From Mercurialis annua (lineage: Eukaryota > Streptophyta > Magnoliopsida > Malpighiales > Euphorbiaceae): DNA of 64,000 nucleotides. Of the stretch, positions 13,134 to 27,011 are shown piece after piece. The stretch lies in contig NC_065577.1 of assembly GCF_937616625.2 (NCBI RefSeq), forward strand, positions 1,591,001 to 1,655,000, given 5' to 3'. The notes beneath the pieces are model-generated. The model saw only the letters and a program-made list of their open reading frames with translations, ran no database searches and was not told where the DNA came from. The position numbers and the translations under genes were made by a program. How positions within the stretch are numbered: position 1 is the first letter of the stretch; every line of letters starts with the position of its first letter.

Positions 13134-14382
13134 CCACACTTAGGACAGGTAAAAAAAGTTGAAAGATTCAAACTTTGACCTATAAACAGTAGAAAATTTA
13201 AACAATTAGCCAACTGGGTATTGCATAAAGATCAGATTTTCATTAATTTATACATAATTAGCCAACTGGGATATGCATAAAGATCAGATTTTTAATGGAT
13301 TTTGCATCAAATTTCACTAATTTAATCAATAAAAACATTAACTAAACTTGATCAAAGAAGCTACCTTTTTCAGTTTGGAGAAATGGGGATTTGAATTCAG
13401 CTGAATTTTTTTTGAAAAAAATTTCAGATCTTTGAATGCAAAATTCAGTTTTATTTTGTTGTATCTCAACTCAAAGACTTTGATTTTTCAATTGTTGTTT
13501 ATTTTGGAACACTTGAATGAAGCCCACTCTCTTTATTAAGGATGTGATGTGGTGTGGGGTAGAATATTTTTCTGATATTTTTTTGAGCATACCAATGATT
13601 TAATGATTTTGCTAATCTCTTTGGAAAAAGATAGTGAAAAAACAAAAGTTATTTATTGAGTAGTTGCTGTTCTTATCTAATTTTTTGATTTTTCTGTCGA
13701 TAAATCATTTTCTAATCTGACATTAAAACCAATAATATGTTTTTCAATTTATTGTAATATAGTCAAGTGGTTACTCATGAGGAATACATATGTAAATTTA
13801 GATTGAGGAATGTGTCAATAGTTAGACAAATTAATTTCTTGTTTATTTCTTATTACAAAAGGAAATAATATATGTAAATTCCATTTTTATATATAACCCA
13901 TTATTTTATATTAAATTAATTAATATTGTATTAGTAATTTTCTTAGAAATCTATTTTATGTCTACACAATATAACTAACAATATTTATTAATTATTAGAA
14001 AAAACTTAATGAAAATATAACTACTAATTTTGTATTCATAATTTTTTATACTTAAATATTTAGCATATTGATTGCATTATTTACTAGTTTAACAATGTCA
14101 AACCAAAATATATCATTTATTTAAATATTTGACTCATATTTTAATTTTATAAATTAATACTTTTAATATTTAATAATTTTAATTCATAAAATTTATTAAT
14201 TATAACAAATTTAATTATATTTGTAACATAATTTTTATGGAATTTTTTTACAATACCAATAAATCATAAGTAGTTGTTTTTTTTAATAAAATCGCTATAC
14301 AAAATTTGAATTTAAAATAAATGTATACCGCAACAAATAAATATATTTCAATATCGTTTTTTATATTAAAAAAAATAAAAAT

Positions 14383-15000
14383 AATTTAGGTATACTCAGT
14401 TTACCACGTCATCTGTGAACTAATATATCATATGATACATTATTTAAAAAATGGCACTATTGTAATTTTGTTTAGAGCAAATTACGCTAAGATCTCTGAG
14501 TTATATCATAATTAACAGTTTGGTACTCCTTGTTTCAAAAGTCTACTTAATGATCCCTCAGTTTTAATTCCGTTAACTATTAGATCTCTCCGTTAATTTC
14601 AATATTTATTTTCAAACAATTTGGTACCCCATTTTTAGTTTTGTGAACGATTTGGTCCCTCATTTTCAGTTTTATAAAACGATTAGGTCCCTCATTTTTA
14701 AACGATTTAGTACCCGAGTTTTAATTCGTAAACGATTTGGTCCCTCAAATTAACAGAAGGATCTCTCAGTTAACGGAATTAAAACTGAGGGACCATTAAG
14801 TAGACTTTTGAAACAAAATGTATCAAACTGTTAATTATAGTATATCTCAGGGCCTTTTAAGTAATTTGTTCTTTTATTTATTATCTTTTTACACTTTTAA
14901 ATAGTAATATTATGATAGTGCCATTATTTTAATGACGTGTCATAATATGATAGGTTTAGTTCATGGATGAGCGTGATGGACTGAGTCTACCTAAGAATGT
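14383..15000. mobile_element. MITE interrupted by a second MITE
   Basis: The left arm (TTAGGTATACTCAGTTTACC, then CACGTCATCTGTGAACTAA and GGCACTATTGTAAT) is the inverted counterpart of the right arm ending at GACTGAGTCTACCTAAGAAT. The arms are split by the independent element at 14475-14871. A compact relative of the same family lies at 58150-58265. The outer ends are approximate. Confidence 0.65.
14475..14871. mobile_element. Mutator-type MITE with 9-bp target duplication (nested)
   Basis: The 397-base element begins GAGCAAATTACG and ends with the inverted counterpart GTAATTTGTTC. Matching inner arms include CCTCAGTTTTAATTCCGTTA. The flanks are TTTTGTTTA (14466-14474) and TTTTATTTA (14872-14880), 8 of 9 identical. 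It lies inside an older MITE. Confidence 0.75.
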
Positions 15001-15304
15001 CTCTAAAGAAATAAATTAGTTGAATCAATTTATTTATTTATATAGATTTTATTGAGTTTTTTTTAAGTATAAAATGATTAATATTAACTAGGTTACTTTA
15101 AATTGCTTTTTGTTACTTATATCCATTGTTAGTGGTATTATATTAATTAAACTAAAGTTAAATTAGGTGTATTACATATAAAGGTAAATTAAACAATATT
15201 TCAGTCATAAATAATATTAATTGAATGAAAAATATTTTATAATTTGCAAAATCATTGGCTGTGAAACACGCGCCATTGAGGCGACTGAAGGTAGGTTGTT
15301 ATTC

Positions 15305-15511
15305 GAAGAATTGGCGCGCGGCAAAATGCAAAGACGTGCATATAAATATACTTAGCACGTGTATAATCCGTTGGATCATTTTTGTAAAAAGAACAAATTA
15401 ATTATCGCCCCATTACTTTTCACTAATTATAATTCTCCACATAAACAAAACTATTATTTGCAATTGCATCTCTATCTATCTCTTCCCGCCTAATCTTTCT
15501 TCTCAGAAAAA
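15305..15511 (+). promoter_or_regulatory. Probable core promoter and leader of the ERV1 gene
   Basis: A TATA-like TATAAATATA lies at 15341-15350, about 160 bases before the ATG. A GC-rich TTGGCGCGCGG stretch (15311-15321) that resembles an E2F-type site precedes it. A G-box-like GCACGTGT lies at 15355-15362. These are motif matches only. Confidence 0.4.
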
Positions 15512-18500
15512 ATGTCAGATAATCCTTTACAGCCAATCTTTCTAACCCTACAGAATTTTTCAAATTGCATTCAAACCCATGTCTCCAATTTTCTAGCCCA
15601 GCATAATAATTTTCAATTATCAATTGATAGTAAAAAGCCAGTCTTTTCAATTTCATCCTCCTCTCAAATAATAAACCCATCAAATGTTGACACTAATCTT
15701 TTCAATAAGGTAAAAATAAAGGCCCCAATTGATTTAACTTAGCTTAGATTCAGTTCTGTGAAATGAATTTGAATTTGGGATTGGAATGATCATTTTTGTT
15801 GGGTGTTTAGATTGAGCTCTGTACCTGTTTGATAAAATTCCTCAAAGAAAAATTTATTCTTAGTAGTTTTGAATTGTGAAGTTTGTTTCTTTGCTTAAAA
15901 GATTGGAAATTGCAGACAACAAATATTTTATTTTATTTTTTATAACTGAAGAGGGAAGCGCTTTACGGAAGAAATTGAACTCACAACCTAGCAGTTTGCT
16001 GCCCCGTAGTACAGCAATTAGTTTCATGAAATTTGTGGGATATTGCATAACTGATGAACTGATAAAGGGCGACTCGGAACGATTATAAATGCGCTTATTT
16101 TGAGGTATTGGAGTGATGTTTATGTGAATAATTATGGTTTGATTGAGCTTTTGTTGGCATTGGTTCAGGGAAAATCTGCTGCACCAGTGACTAAAGAGGA
16201 GCTTGGAAGAGCTACTTGGACTTTCCTTCACACTCTTGCTGCTCAGGTATTCTTGTATTGGTATTAAAGATCACATACTTTTTACTAGTTCCTCCGAAAC
16301 ATGAGCAAAGTTCTGTTCCATTTTTGTTTCTGTCTTGTAATATTAACTCGCCGACTCCATTGTTGTTCATGAGCATTCGTGGATTTCGGAATGCTAGCTG
16401 CGTTTTTTATTGTGTCATCAAATCATGGAGGAGTTGTTTTTAAATTATTGTTTTCTTGATCACATGCGGTGTTGAAATTATTTTTGAAGATGGTTCTTTC
16501 TTTCAGTATCCGGAAAATCCAACCAGACAACAGAAGAAGGATGTAAAAGAACTGGTATGACATTCTCTTGGCCTTCACACGTGAACTTTTTACTATTTCT
16601 TCTTAGGTATAAACACTGTTTCTTGCAAATTGAAAGGTCTATCTATTTGAAGCTTAACCTTGAAGTTGTATTACTGAGTTCACCTCGAGTGAAATTTGCC
16701 TCTCCATTTTTAGTTGGATGAAATGTTGGCCTGAGCTTGTTCATATGAACGTTTCGAAATATGAATAAGGAGTAGGGATCTAGAGAACTTTAATTGAAAG
16801 ACCAGAGTGTTAAATTGATGGTCGAGAGTTTTGAGATTTTCTCTAGCTTTTATAGATCAAATAGTGTGTTGTGGCATGGTGAGCTAAAAAATGAGGAAAA
16901 TGTTCAGTATTAGTATTTATACTTAGGTGCAAAGTCCCATTTCGAGGGGAAGTTGTCTTGCAGACACTATCATCTCCTGTTGTTGAAAAATTAGTCAATG
17001 TGTCATTTCGGTTCATTAACTTGGTGTAATTCGCACCTAGTTGCAGATAAATCAACTTCTTGTAAAATCTGATCTTGATTTTCTCAGTGGATACTATGTG
17101 AAAATTGTATGGCCGCTTAATTAGACTTAATTACCGTGCAGATGGGAATATTATCTCGGATGTACCCTTGCAAGGAATGTGCAGACCATTTTAAAGAAGT
17201 TCTAAGGTATGCTCACTTCATCTATATCCACTCTTACTGATGGCTCCCAAGTGTTATTTTTAGTTTTCATTACATGAATCTGTTAGTTAAGCAAATGCAG
17301 TTGTACTTTCTGCTCCAACCCAGCTTAGTTTTCTAAAAATGGAACTGTTCATGATTTTTATGATGCTTAAGATAAGATTAATACGAACATATTATCTGAG
17401 CTGCTTGTGGCCATCCATGTTTAGAATTCTAAGCATGTGTAGAACCATCAAAGCTCCTAAGGTTCTAGTTATTATTTATGTTCAATTTCATCCTCTCGCT
17501 GTAACCTGTTAAGGCATCATTTTTTCGTGAAATTGTTACCTAATTTACTGGATAGCTAGAGTATTTATTCTTTAATGGATGTTCTTACATTTTTCAGAGT
17601 AAATCCTGTACAAGCTGGATCCCATGCTGAGTTCTCTCGATGGTTATGCTATGTTCATAATGTAGTTAACAGAAGGTAAGTCTCCATTTTGCTGCTGCAT
17701 GGCAATTGCTTATTTGGTGTGGTTTCTTTAATGTAGAGAAATCTGAAGTGAGTTTTAAAAGATGAGGATTCTCAAAGTAAGATTTAAATATCAATTTATT
17801 ACCGCTTTAATCAATTAGTAAAAAATTAAGCTTATTATCAAATTGATCAGCAATTTTATCGGTTATTATCAATTTAACTAGAAATTATGATTCACGTGTG
17901 GGGTAAGGAATACACACATGGTGCTTAGAGGGTAAATTAATAATAATCAACAAGTTTCTGATTAATTTGATTAAAATTAATTTAATTGATCAACATGTGC
18001 TAGTTGCGAGAGAAAATCGGTGTTTAAATCCTCAAAATAATATAACCAAATGCTGAAGTTGCCAATGGTCCTTGATTATAGCCTGACTCAAAAAGTTCAG
18101 TCGAGCTTGAGTCAATCTATTCTAGTTTAATCTTAATCTGAACTCAAGTTATCATGTAAAGAGACTCGTGAGGGTCGTTAGTCTAAACGACTCTTTTACA
18201 CGTAAAATAGTAAAGTCTTTTTCTTATTATTTTAGTTTTTTATACCTCTAGATTTAGGTGTATATCATTTTAATTAGTTGAATTTCATATTTTATACTAT
18301 AGCTCGAGCTTGACATAACTCGAGTTAGCCTCGGCTCGTTAACGTGTAGTGTTGTTGTTTGTAATTGTATACGTTTAAGTTCGTTACTTCAAAAGGCGAA
18401 AATGCTCATCAATTGTTAAGTCGAATTACTGGTTCGCTGCCATTGGCTTTAAAGTTGCTAATATGTTGGTGATTTTTGACAGCATCGGCAAATTGGTATT

Positions 18501-18594
18501 TCCATGTGAGCGAGTTGATGCAAGATGGGGCAAGCTAGAATGTGAGCAAAGAGCATGCGATCTACAAGGAATTACATCAACTTTTGGAGATTAA
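15512..18594 (+). CDS. ERV1: FAD-linked sulfhydryl oxidase, ERV1/ALR type
   Basis: Six exons (15512-15709, 16169-16246, 16507-16554, 17142-17206, 17598-17675, 18483-18594) encode 192 residues. The enzyme oxidises cysteine pairs in imported proteins of the mitochondrial intermembrane space. It is the oxidase partner in disulfide relay and in cytosolic Fe-S protein maturation (known of the family). The FAD-binding helical domain starts near GRATWTFLHTLAAQYPENPT. The active-site CKEC lies at residues 118-121, and HNVVN (150-154) contacts FAD in the family. C147 and C164 are 16 residues apart, the structural CX16C disulfide. The shuttle pair is the plant-type C-terminal CEQRAC (C176, C181) rather than the N-terminal CXXC of yeast and animals. 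The first 66 residues are low-similarity. Intron 1 carries a SINE-like insertion. Confidence 0.95.
15925..16030 (-). mobile_element. tRNA-related SINE-like copy in ERV1 intron 1
   Basis: On the minus strand, CAGCAAACTGCTAGGTTGTG then AGTTCAATTTCTTCCGTAAAG and an A-rich tail (AAAAAATAAAATAAAAT) match the copy at 52717-52820. The region resembles a polymerase III box B (GAGTTCAATTTC). Confidence 0.6.
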
Positions 18595-20275
18595 AAAAGC
18601 TATTAACTTGTTGATGCATTTTAATAAAACTAGTGTCGCTTTACGTGTTTCACACGTGGCTCGTAGTGTGACTCGTCAAAATATTTTAATTATATTTAGT
18701 TATTAATTATTTTTAATAATTATAAATTTTATTTTTTTACTCAAAATTTAAGTAAACACTTGATGTATTTAACAGTATTACCTGTATATACATTCCTATT
18801 AATACATGACTATATTACTTCTATAATTTGAAGTTGTAGTATTAATTTAATTATGATTGGCATGATATTAAATCAAATAATAATATAATACATTATATGA
18901 AACATATATAATTATTGATGACTGCGAGTCTAAGGCACTGCCTATTTATTAGTTTACAATTTGGTCATATTGCATACATGGAAAAAAGAGATTTAAAATT
19001 AATGGGATTCTATATAATCAATTAGCACCATAATTAGATGTTTTACTCAATCTAAACTACTTATTTAAAATCAATGTCATTAATTATTAAATTATTTAGA
19101 CAATGACCATAAAACCTCCATTAATTTATGAATTAGAAAGGGCTATTAGGTAAAAGTGCTTGTCCCCCCCCCATCCGTACTTTTATATATAGTATAGATA
19201 TAGATATAGATTAATTGTCATGAAGTATTGGTCTATTTGTACATCAACATTGAAACACTATTAAATGTTCATTTATCCTTTTATGAGCACAAGTAGGGGC
19301 ATGTAAAAATCAAACCTATCAAAAAAAATCAAACTAAACTAGAATATGGTTAATTATATTCATTTTTATTATAATTTTTTTCAAAAAAAGTTAGTTCAGT
19401 TTGATATTTAATTTTAAAAAACTAAAAAAACAGAACTGTCTTTATAGGATATAATTTTTCAAGAAATTAAAATATATCATATATTATAATTTGAATAAAA
19501 GTTTACTTTGCCTATCGAACCCAACACAAAATTCATGGTTTTGAACAAAAACACCTTCAAAATGGGTATTTTAAATTATTTTACACGTTCAGCTTCAAAT
19601 AATACATAATGTTCCTATAATGGTCAACATATTGAAGTTGAAATAACATAAAAGTAGTTGACCGTGATGTACAAATTGGAGTTGAGAAAAAAAAAGAACC
19701 AAAAACGTCCATTTTAAGAATGTTTCTATGTCTCAAGCCACGAACTTTATCTTATTTGATCTTTTGTTAATTATAATTTAATTTCAATTTGATTTCTAAT
19801 GTTAATCTCTTACTTTCTTTCTTTTTTTAAGTTGCTTTTGTATTTTGGTTAAACTGAGTGAAAATTCAATACTCTAATTCAGTTTGATTTCTATTTTCTT
19901 CAAGAGCCAATCGATTTCTCTCTTTTCACTACTCACAAGGCACAGACACTCGAATATGATATCAGCCCAACATGTAATGTAATGCTAGCACAGAATTATA
20001 ATCAACAAGCTAACTTTGTATGCTAACACCAACATTTTGTACTTTCGTTTTTCATAATTGCATTTTTAAGTCATTTGTATTTATATATAACCCGCATTCA
20101 GATTCGAGACAAACACCGACTAAAAAATCCAAAAAAGAAAAAAAACGACTCACTAACGATATATCTTATCTTCATTCTGCTAGTAAGACTACAGAACTGG
20201 ATCTATGATCTTCACCTACAGTTAGTTCACTGCGGATATACAAAGATAACCCTTACCACTACTTCTCCTATATAG
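18595..20275. other. Gene-free stretch between ERV1 and the ZnF-UBP gene
   Basis: AT-rich with no ORF of interest. A sequence starting TAGGGGCATGTAAAAATCAA (about 19291) resembles one end of a hAT-like MITE, but no matching right end was found. A C9-type run lies near 19165. Confidence 0.5.
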
Positions 20276-21574
20276 TTAAGTACTAGAAGATGTACCATCT
20301 TGTGTAAGCTCAACGGCACGAAAAGGAGGGGCTTCGCCAAATTTCAAGATGTAAGCAGTCTCGTAGACAGGCCTCAGCTGCATAATCACTTGAGCATCTA
20401 GATATGCATCACAGGCAAAGCACCAAACCGACAAGTCACTGTTTTCGATGTTAATCCAAAAGGAAAGCATCAAAATTTGGACTCTCTCCTCGGAGAAACA
20501 TCGTTTTCGAAACAAAAAGAGATCTAATATCACAGGAAAAGAAATAGTGAAATAATGTACCTATAGCTGAGAGCAACACAGTGTGTCGTTTCGTGATAAT
20601 GTTGTAGCATATGTTTATTCACGAAACGGCTGCAAAGGACATCCTTGCATGACAAACATAGCCAGTTCTCATTCGGATGTTGGCACCTAAGACAGTAAAA
20701 TCACTTCATATATTAAAAAAAACATAAAACCTATTAGCATATAAACACCATTATAAAACTCATTGCCGAAAGGCTCAACCTACCAATGTAGAACAATTCT
20801 CAAGAAACCGTGTATATGACTTTAATCAAATCAAATTCTCTCAAAAAATTTAACGAATTTGGCATGATCTCATTTTATAAGTCTATATTGCATAAAACTT
20901 GTCGAGTCCTATATTTCAGCGTTTCATTCCCGTTTCCAAAAACACTCCACATCCAAATTTTATACTTATAACCTGAGTAGCACGAACACTTCATTCAGTC
21001 AACATTCCAATATATAAAATGTGTCGAAAACTTGGCATTTCGGATACGGATCTTCATTTTTTACATAGAACACCTTAAAATAACAACGTTTCACCGTGTA
21101 GGTGTCCAAGTGCCGGGTTCATTTTTTTTTTCCTTCAAGTTGAAACAGTTGAAATTTAAGCTATATGCTATTAAAATATTAAAAAGAACTACTCTTTAAC
21201 AATCTATACACTATTCAAACATTAAAAAAATATAAAAATGGAATCTTTAAGCTGAGCTAACCTGTGACAAGGAGTATCAGGACCAGGAATATGAGTGAGA
21301 TCACCACATAAAGAACCACCCAAATGATCACAGCTTGTTTTAGCCTCGACCCAACCCGGCTCCGAACCGTATACCATCATCGACTCATCATCTTCAAATC
21401 CTTGTTCCTATCATAATTAATTAAACAATTAAACATGGTTTCAGATTAAAAATCTCAAATCTTTTCTCATGGTTATTGTTAAAAGTAATATGAAGCTACA
21501 AAACTTTCATGAGTTGTACTTACTAGAGGTTGAGGAGATGAAGAAGAACCAGAAGCAGCAGACTGGTTCGCCAT
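20276..21574 (-). CDS. Small stand-alone UBP-type zinc finger (ZnF-UBP) protein
   Basis: Four exons (21574-21524, 21407-21262, 20686-20561, 20438-20276) give 161 residues. Almost the whole protein is one ZnF-UBP domain. Visible zinc ligands are C43/H45, C64/C67, C76/C79, C84/H91, H95/H101 and C114/C117. The core CQHPNENWLCLSCKDVLCSR leads to SVWCFACDAYLDA near the end. In HDAC6, USP5 and BRAP this fold binds the free C-terminal Gly-Gly of ubiquitin (known of the fold). No protease, deacetylase or RING domain is attached, so it is a ubiquitin-reader module with no visible catalytic activity. An acidic stretch (EQGFEDDESMMVYGSEPGW) precedes the domain and a short Ser/Thr tail ends it. Plants have a conserved protein of this architecture; its function is not known to me. 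Confidence 0.9.
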
Positions 21575-22295
21575 TGAAGCGGTTCTCTGCTTTGCGATAA
21601 TGGATTAGTGCGGTGTTGTATTTTATAATACCAGAGTAGTTCAAATATTGTCGATATAGCTGCCAAGTGGGCCTGGGGTAGCCCACTCTTAGGGGCCGGA
21701 TCTGGATAGTGATTTTTCATTCAGTCTGGTCCGAACCCAAATCCAAAAAATACTATTTTATGAGCGAATTCGGTCATCTTTCGATATAATTTTTCATATA
21801 AGCCTGAAAAAATCTAATCTAATTCCGTATTTATAAGGGTGTAAAGACCGGATTTGCATAGAAAACATGAAGTTCGAACCATGCTTCTGTCGGGCTTGCA
21901 TTTACATAAAATATGAAAAAATTGGCAGACCCGATCCGAACTCGGTTCATGAACAGAGCTAGCATGTTGGCTGAAAAACCACCTCATAGCTTTAACTGGT
22001 GTTTTTCTTTAAATTTTCTATAGAAGGAGGTTTTCTTATTCTTTAGTCGGTTTGATGGATCATTTACCCAATCGAGAAATTGGTGGGTTCCCTCAATCGG
22101 CTTAAACCCGCCTAAATTAAAAAAGTTCATAATTTTAAATATCGATGTAGGTTTTGAGTTTTTAACTTTTTGTTTTGATGTTTGTGTTTAATTTTAGATC
22201 TAACTTAATCATATTGAAAATACGGTTTAAAAAACATAAAGTTTCAATAGATTGAGCAGTTTTACGGTCTAATCGAATGAGATTAAATTGATATT

Positions 22296-22647
22296 GGCTT
22301 AATGGCAAAAAAAACCCAAATCTTTACGACTTGTTGCAATTATATCCAAACCTTTTAATTTTTGCAATAATATCCAAATTGCACTTTTTATGTGAATGTT
22401 TTTGAGTTTTTTGCCATTTTTTGAGACTTTTACTATATTATTATACATCAAAATATAATAATAGCCTAATATCTTAATTGAAAACAACAAGTTTAGCCAT
22501 CAATTTGACTATTATTGTTACAAAAAAATGCAATTTGGATATTATTGCAATAAAAAAATGTAATTTGAATATTATTACAAAAATTAAAAGATTTGAATAT
22601 AATTGCAACAAATTATAAAGGTTTGGATTTTTTTTTACCATTAGGTC
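22296..22647. mobile_element. Mutator-type MITE, same family as 26075-26454
   Basis: The inverted ends are GGCTTAATGGC and its partner CCATTAGGTC. Inside, the motif of a T-rich run followed by TGCAATAATATCCAAATTGCA repeats in both orientations. The flanks are ATTGATATT (22287-22295) and ATTGAAATT (22648-22656), 8 of 9 identical. Confidence 0.8.
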
Positions 22648-23744
22648 ATTGAAATTCTATACCGACGGAAGTATGTCCGTCATTGAGATCCAATATGCAA
22701 CCTTTAGCGAGGCTTATACTTAATTATTCTCAATTTGATTAATTTTGTTTGAATAGAGTTTGAAATATTACACTATTTGTTGTTTTATGACTTTTGTGAC
22801 TGTATTTTAATCTCTTTGACAAATTTATTTAAAATAAAAATAAACTGATAAACATCAAGCTAAATTATTTATTGAGTTATAATTTTCCAGTTCCATACGA
22901 TTTAACTTTATACTTCTTTCCATATTTAAAATTAAATTAAAAATCAATTTATTTTATAATAATAAATAAAATCAAGTAGTAATCATATCAAAATTAAATT
23001 AAACTAAAAAATCAAATAATTTTATAATAATACAACAAATCAAATAAAATTTATCAGTTAAATTTGATTATTTAATTTAGTTAGCTCACTCCTTTTTTGG
23101 AATACAATTTATCCTTTTTGGTGTACGATTGATCATTACTTGTATAACTCCACTGATATTGAGACGGATATGCTCGATTCCAAACTTAAATAATTATATT
23201 TCTCTTAAGATCTGTCTGCATTCATTATAAGTTTTTTTTTAATTGAGATTAAACTTTCACAGTCAATTAAATTTATGGTTTATCTTTACTATATCCCCAC
23301 CTTTAGCGTATTTTTTAATTTAAGCACAATTTAAAAAACGTATCACCCCTCATTTTCATCTTCCAAACTTTTCATTATATAACCGGATTTGCATTTTATG
23401 TGTTACTTTTTGTAAAAATAATGTATTTTTTGGCCGTGATGTCGTATAAGACATTTAAACTATATATGCCACAAATAAAAAATAGAAATATATGATGTCA
23501 TGTTTTTTAGACCCCCTTTAAATCCAAAAAATACGAAAATTAAATATATATTTGGATAGTATATGTCCAAAAAAAAGTTTGGGTAATATATATTAGCTCC
23601 CAACCGACTTCAAAGGAATATAGACTTTTATAGTAGTAATTAGTGAGGGACTCATATGACCTTTTTCACTAAACATTAGGGACTTAATTGTAACTCTACC
23701 TAAAATCACATACTGCTCCACACCCTTTTACCCGAAGAATAGGT

Positions 23745-23865
23745 TGATTAGGGTTTTCTTAACATCTCATATAAATACCAACTTTCTTCACAAAATCAAA
23801 TTCTAGGGTTTCTATTTTCCAATCCAATCAAGCGACTCTGCAATCTCAAAATCTAGAGAGCAATC
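23745..23865 (+). promoter_or_regulatory. RPS29 promoter and leader with telo-boxes
   Basis: TTAGGGTTT at 23748-23756 and TAGGGTTT at 23804-23811 are telo-box motifs (AAACCCTA in reverse), typical of plant ribosomal-protein genes. ATATAAATA near 23770 is a plausible TATA box about 95 bases before the ATG. Confidence 0.6.
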
Positions 23866-24798
<933 letters not shown>

Positions 24799-26074
24799 GA
24801 GTGTTAACTCTTGTTTGACAAAAGTAGAGGACAAGTATGATGGAAGAGTGGTTTATGTTTGAATGAATTTAATATAAACTTTTGTTTAGGTGGTTTTATT
24901 TTTGAACTTGGATTGATGTTCGACAGAGATTAAATTGAAATGCAGTGAGACTTATTTTGAATGCCTTGAGCATTATCTTGCAATCTTTGGTTTAGGTATG
25001 CTCGTATAGTTGAATGTTCTTGTTAACTAGCAAGTTTAAAGCATGATTTTAGAACTTTTGGTGCGTAAGATTGATGGGTGGCTATGGCCATATTTAACCA
25101 CACTACGATACGTTGATTTGCTAATATCATGTATAAACTAATAAAACTAGCTGCTACTACTATAATTGAGTTGCAATTACAACATTAATGCTCAATTTGC
25201 GGTTTTGTGCTTCATATTTAGGTTATTTCCATCTATTCAACTCCGGGGAGTATGCTTTCCTGATGATTTGCTTGTTTGTGCTCAAGTAATTATTTGTGCT
25301 CAAGTTGTTAACTAAGACCATATTTGGTTTGCGGAATAGAATAAAAATTTAGTTTTCTGAGAAAATTTATTCCATAATACTTATAGAATAAGAATATGTA
25401 ATATCATTGATTTATAAAGTTTGAACCAAAACATATAGTTTTGAATTTCTAATTTTTGTTTTTTCCGAGCTTTTATTCCTGCAGAACTATTTTTCCTAAC
25501 CTCTTTAATATTAGACTGAAGAATCTGTTTTCCTGGTGAACTATAGTGGTGGAATTTCAGTTCATCAAATCATTGCTTGCAAGTTTAGCACTCTGCCTGC
25601 TTTGGTTTTAAAATATTAATGGGATGGCTGAAATGTTTAAGAATCTCAGTCATAAAATATTCTGTCCTTTTCCAATCTTAGTTATTTTACTTCTGATGCT
25701 ATTTCACTACTTGATAAGTCTCAAATAATGTAAAATTGAAAGGAAATTACAATGTATGACTCACATTTAGTCAAGTCATCCACAATAATTAGTGTCAACC
25801 TTAAATCAATCTTATAAATGAACAAAATTAACGAGATAGGAATGTAAATGAAATGAAAATTTAAGATATTTTTATAAACTGCCCTAAAATTACCCATTTT
25901 ACGTCTTGCCTCACAATTTCAATACAAGGGACAGAAGAAAGAAATGATGTATAGCATAAATTAACATAAAAAATCATTTATTCTCATGTGTTCCTCTCTT
26001 CAGATTATCATCTTACCAACTCATGTATTTTATTGGACCAGATGATAATGGTGCTTCCTTATTCATTTTTAGAA
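24799..26074. other. RPS29 3' region and spacer
   Basis: The first 100 bases after the stop are probably 3' UTR. Beyond that I see no gene or defined repeat up to the MITE at 26075. Confidence 0.55.
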
Positions 26075-26454
26075 GGCCTAATGGTAAAAAAAACCCAAAC
26101 CTTTACGACTTGTTGCAATTATATCCAAACCTTTTAATTTTTGCAATAATATCCAAATTGTATTTTTTTGTTGCAATAATATCCAAATTGCATTTTTTGT
26201 AGCAATAATAGTCAAATTGATGGCTAAACTTGTTGTTTTCAATTAATATATTAGGCTATTATTATGTTTTGATGTAAAATAATATAGTAAAAGTCCCAAA
26301 AATGGCAAAAAAAACTCAAAAAATTCACATAAAAAGTGCAATTTGGGTATTATTGCAACAAAATAATGCAATTTCGATATTATTGCAAATATTAAAAGGT
26401 TTGGATATAATTGCAACAAATCGTAAAGGTTTGGTTTTTTTTTGCCATTAAGCT
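26075..26454. mobile_element. Mutator-type MITE with exact 9-bp target duplication
   Basis: The 380-base element has TIRs that start GGCCTAATGG on the left and AGCTTAATGG on the right. TTTTTAGAA flanks it on both sides (26066-26074 and 26455-26463). It is clearly related to 22296-22647 along its whole length. Confidence 0.88.
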
Positions 26455-27011
26455 TTTTTAGAAATCATGTAAATATTTTAGCTTTACACTTTTGCATAAT
26501 CATGATATGCTCTGCAGTCTGCAGCAGCAGACATATGTGCACCTTCGGATTTTAATAATCATGTGTTGAATGGTAATGACAACCTTTTATTAAAGGGTGC
26601 GAGCTTATTTGCGCTTTATTATAGCTTATGTTGAACGGAAATAAAAACGTTAAAATAAAAATAATGAGATAAGAAACGATGAAATAAGTTATAAATTTAA
26701 AGTTTTGAAAGTTTATAACAATGTTTAAAAATAGAAAAAAAATACCGGAATGTATAACAGGTAAGTTTCCTTATAACAAAGGGCGGAATCAAGAGGATAA
26801 AGTGGGCAGCCGCTTCTCTAATCGTTGGTCACGAGTAATGATCTCCGATTATTCTTACTTCTTCCAACATAACTTTTTTAAATTGTCAAATCGCGTTCTT
26901 TTTTTTTCAATTATTAGCTATTCTCATTTGCTCCTTTTATTTTTTTTGTTTCCGCAATACACCGATAACGACTATGACGGTTAATTGTCAGTTTTAAGTT
27001 TCTTTAAAAAA

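Noticed and set aside
19291..19900. Possible hAT-like MITE starting TAGGGGCATGTAAAAATC
   Set aside because: No matching inverted right end or 8-base duplication was found.
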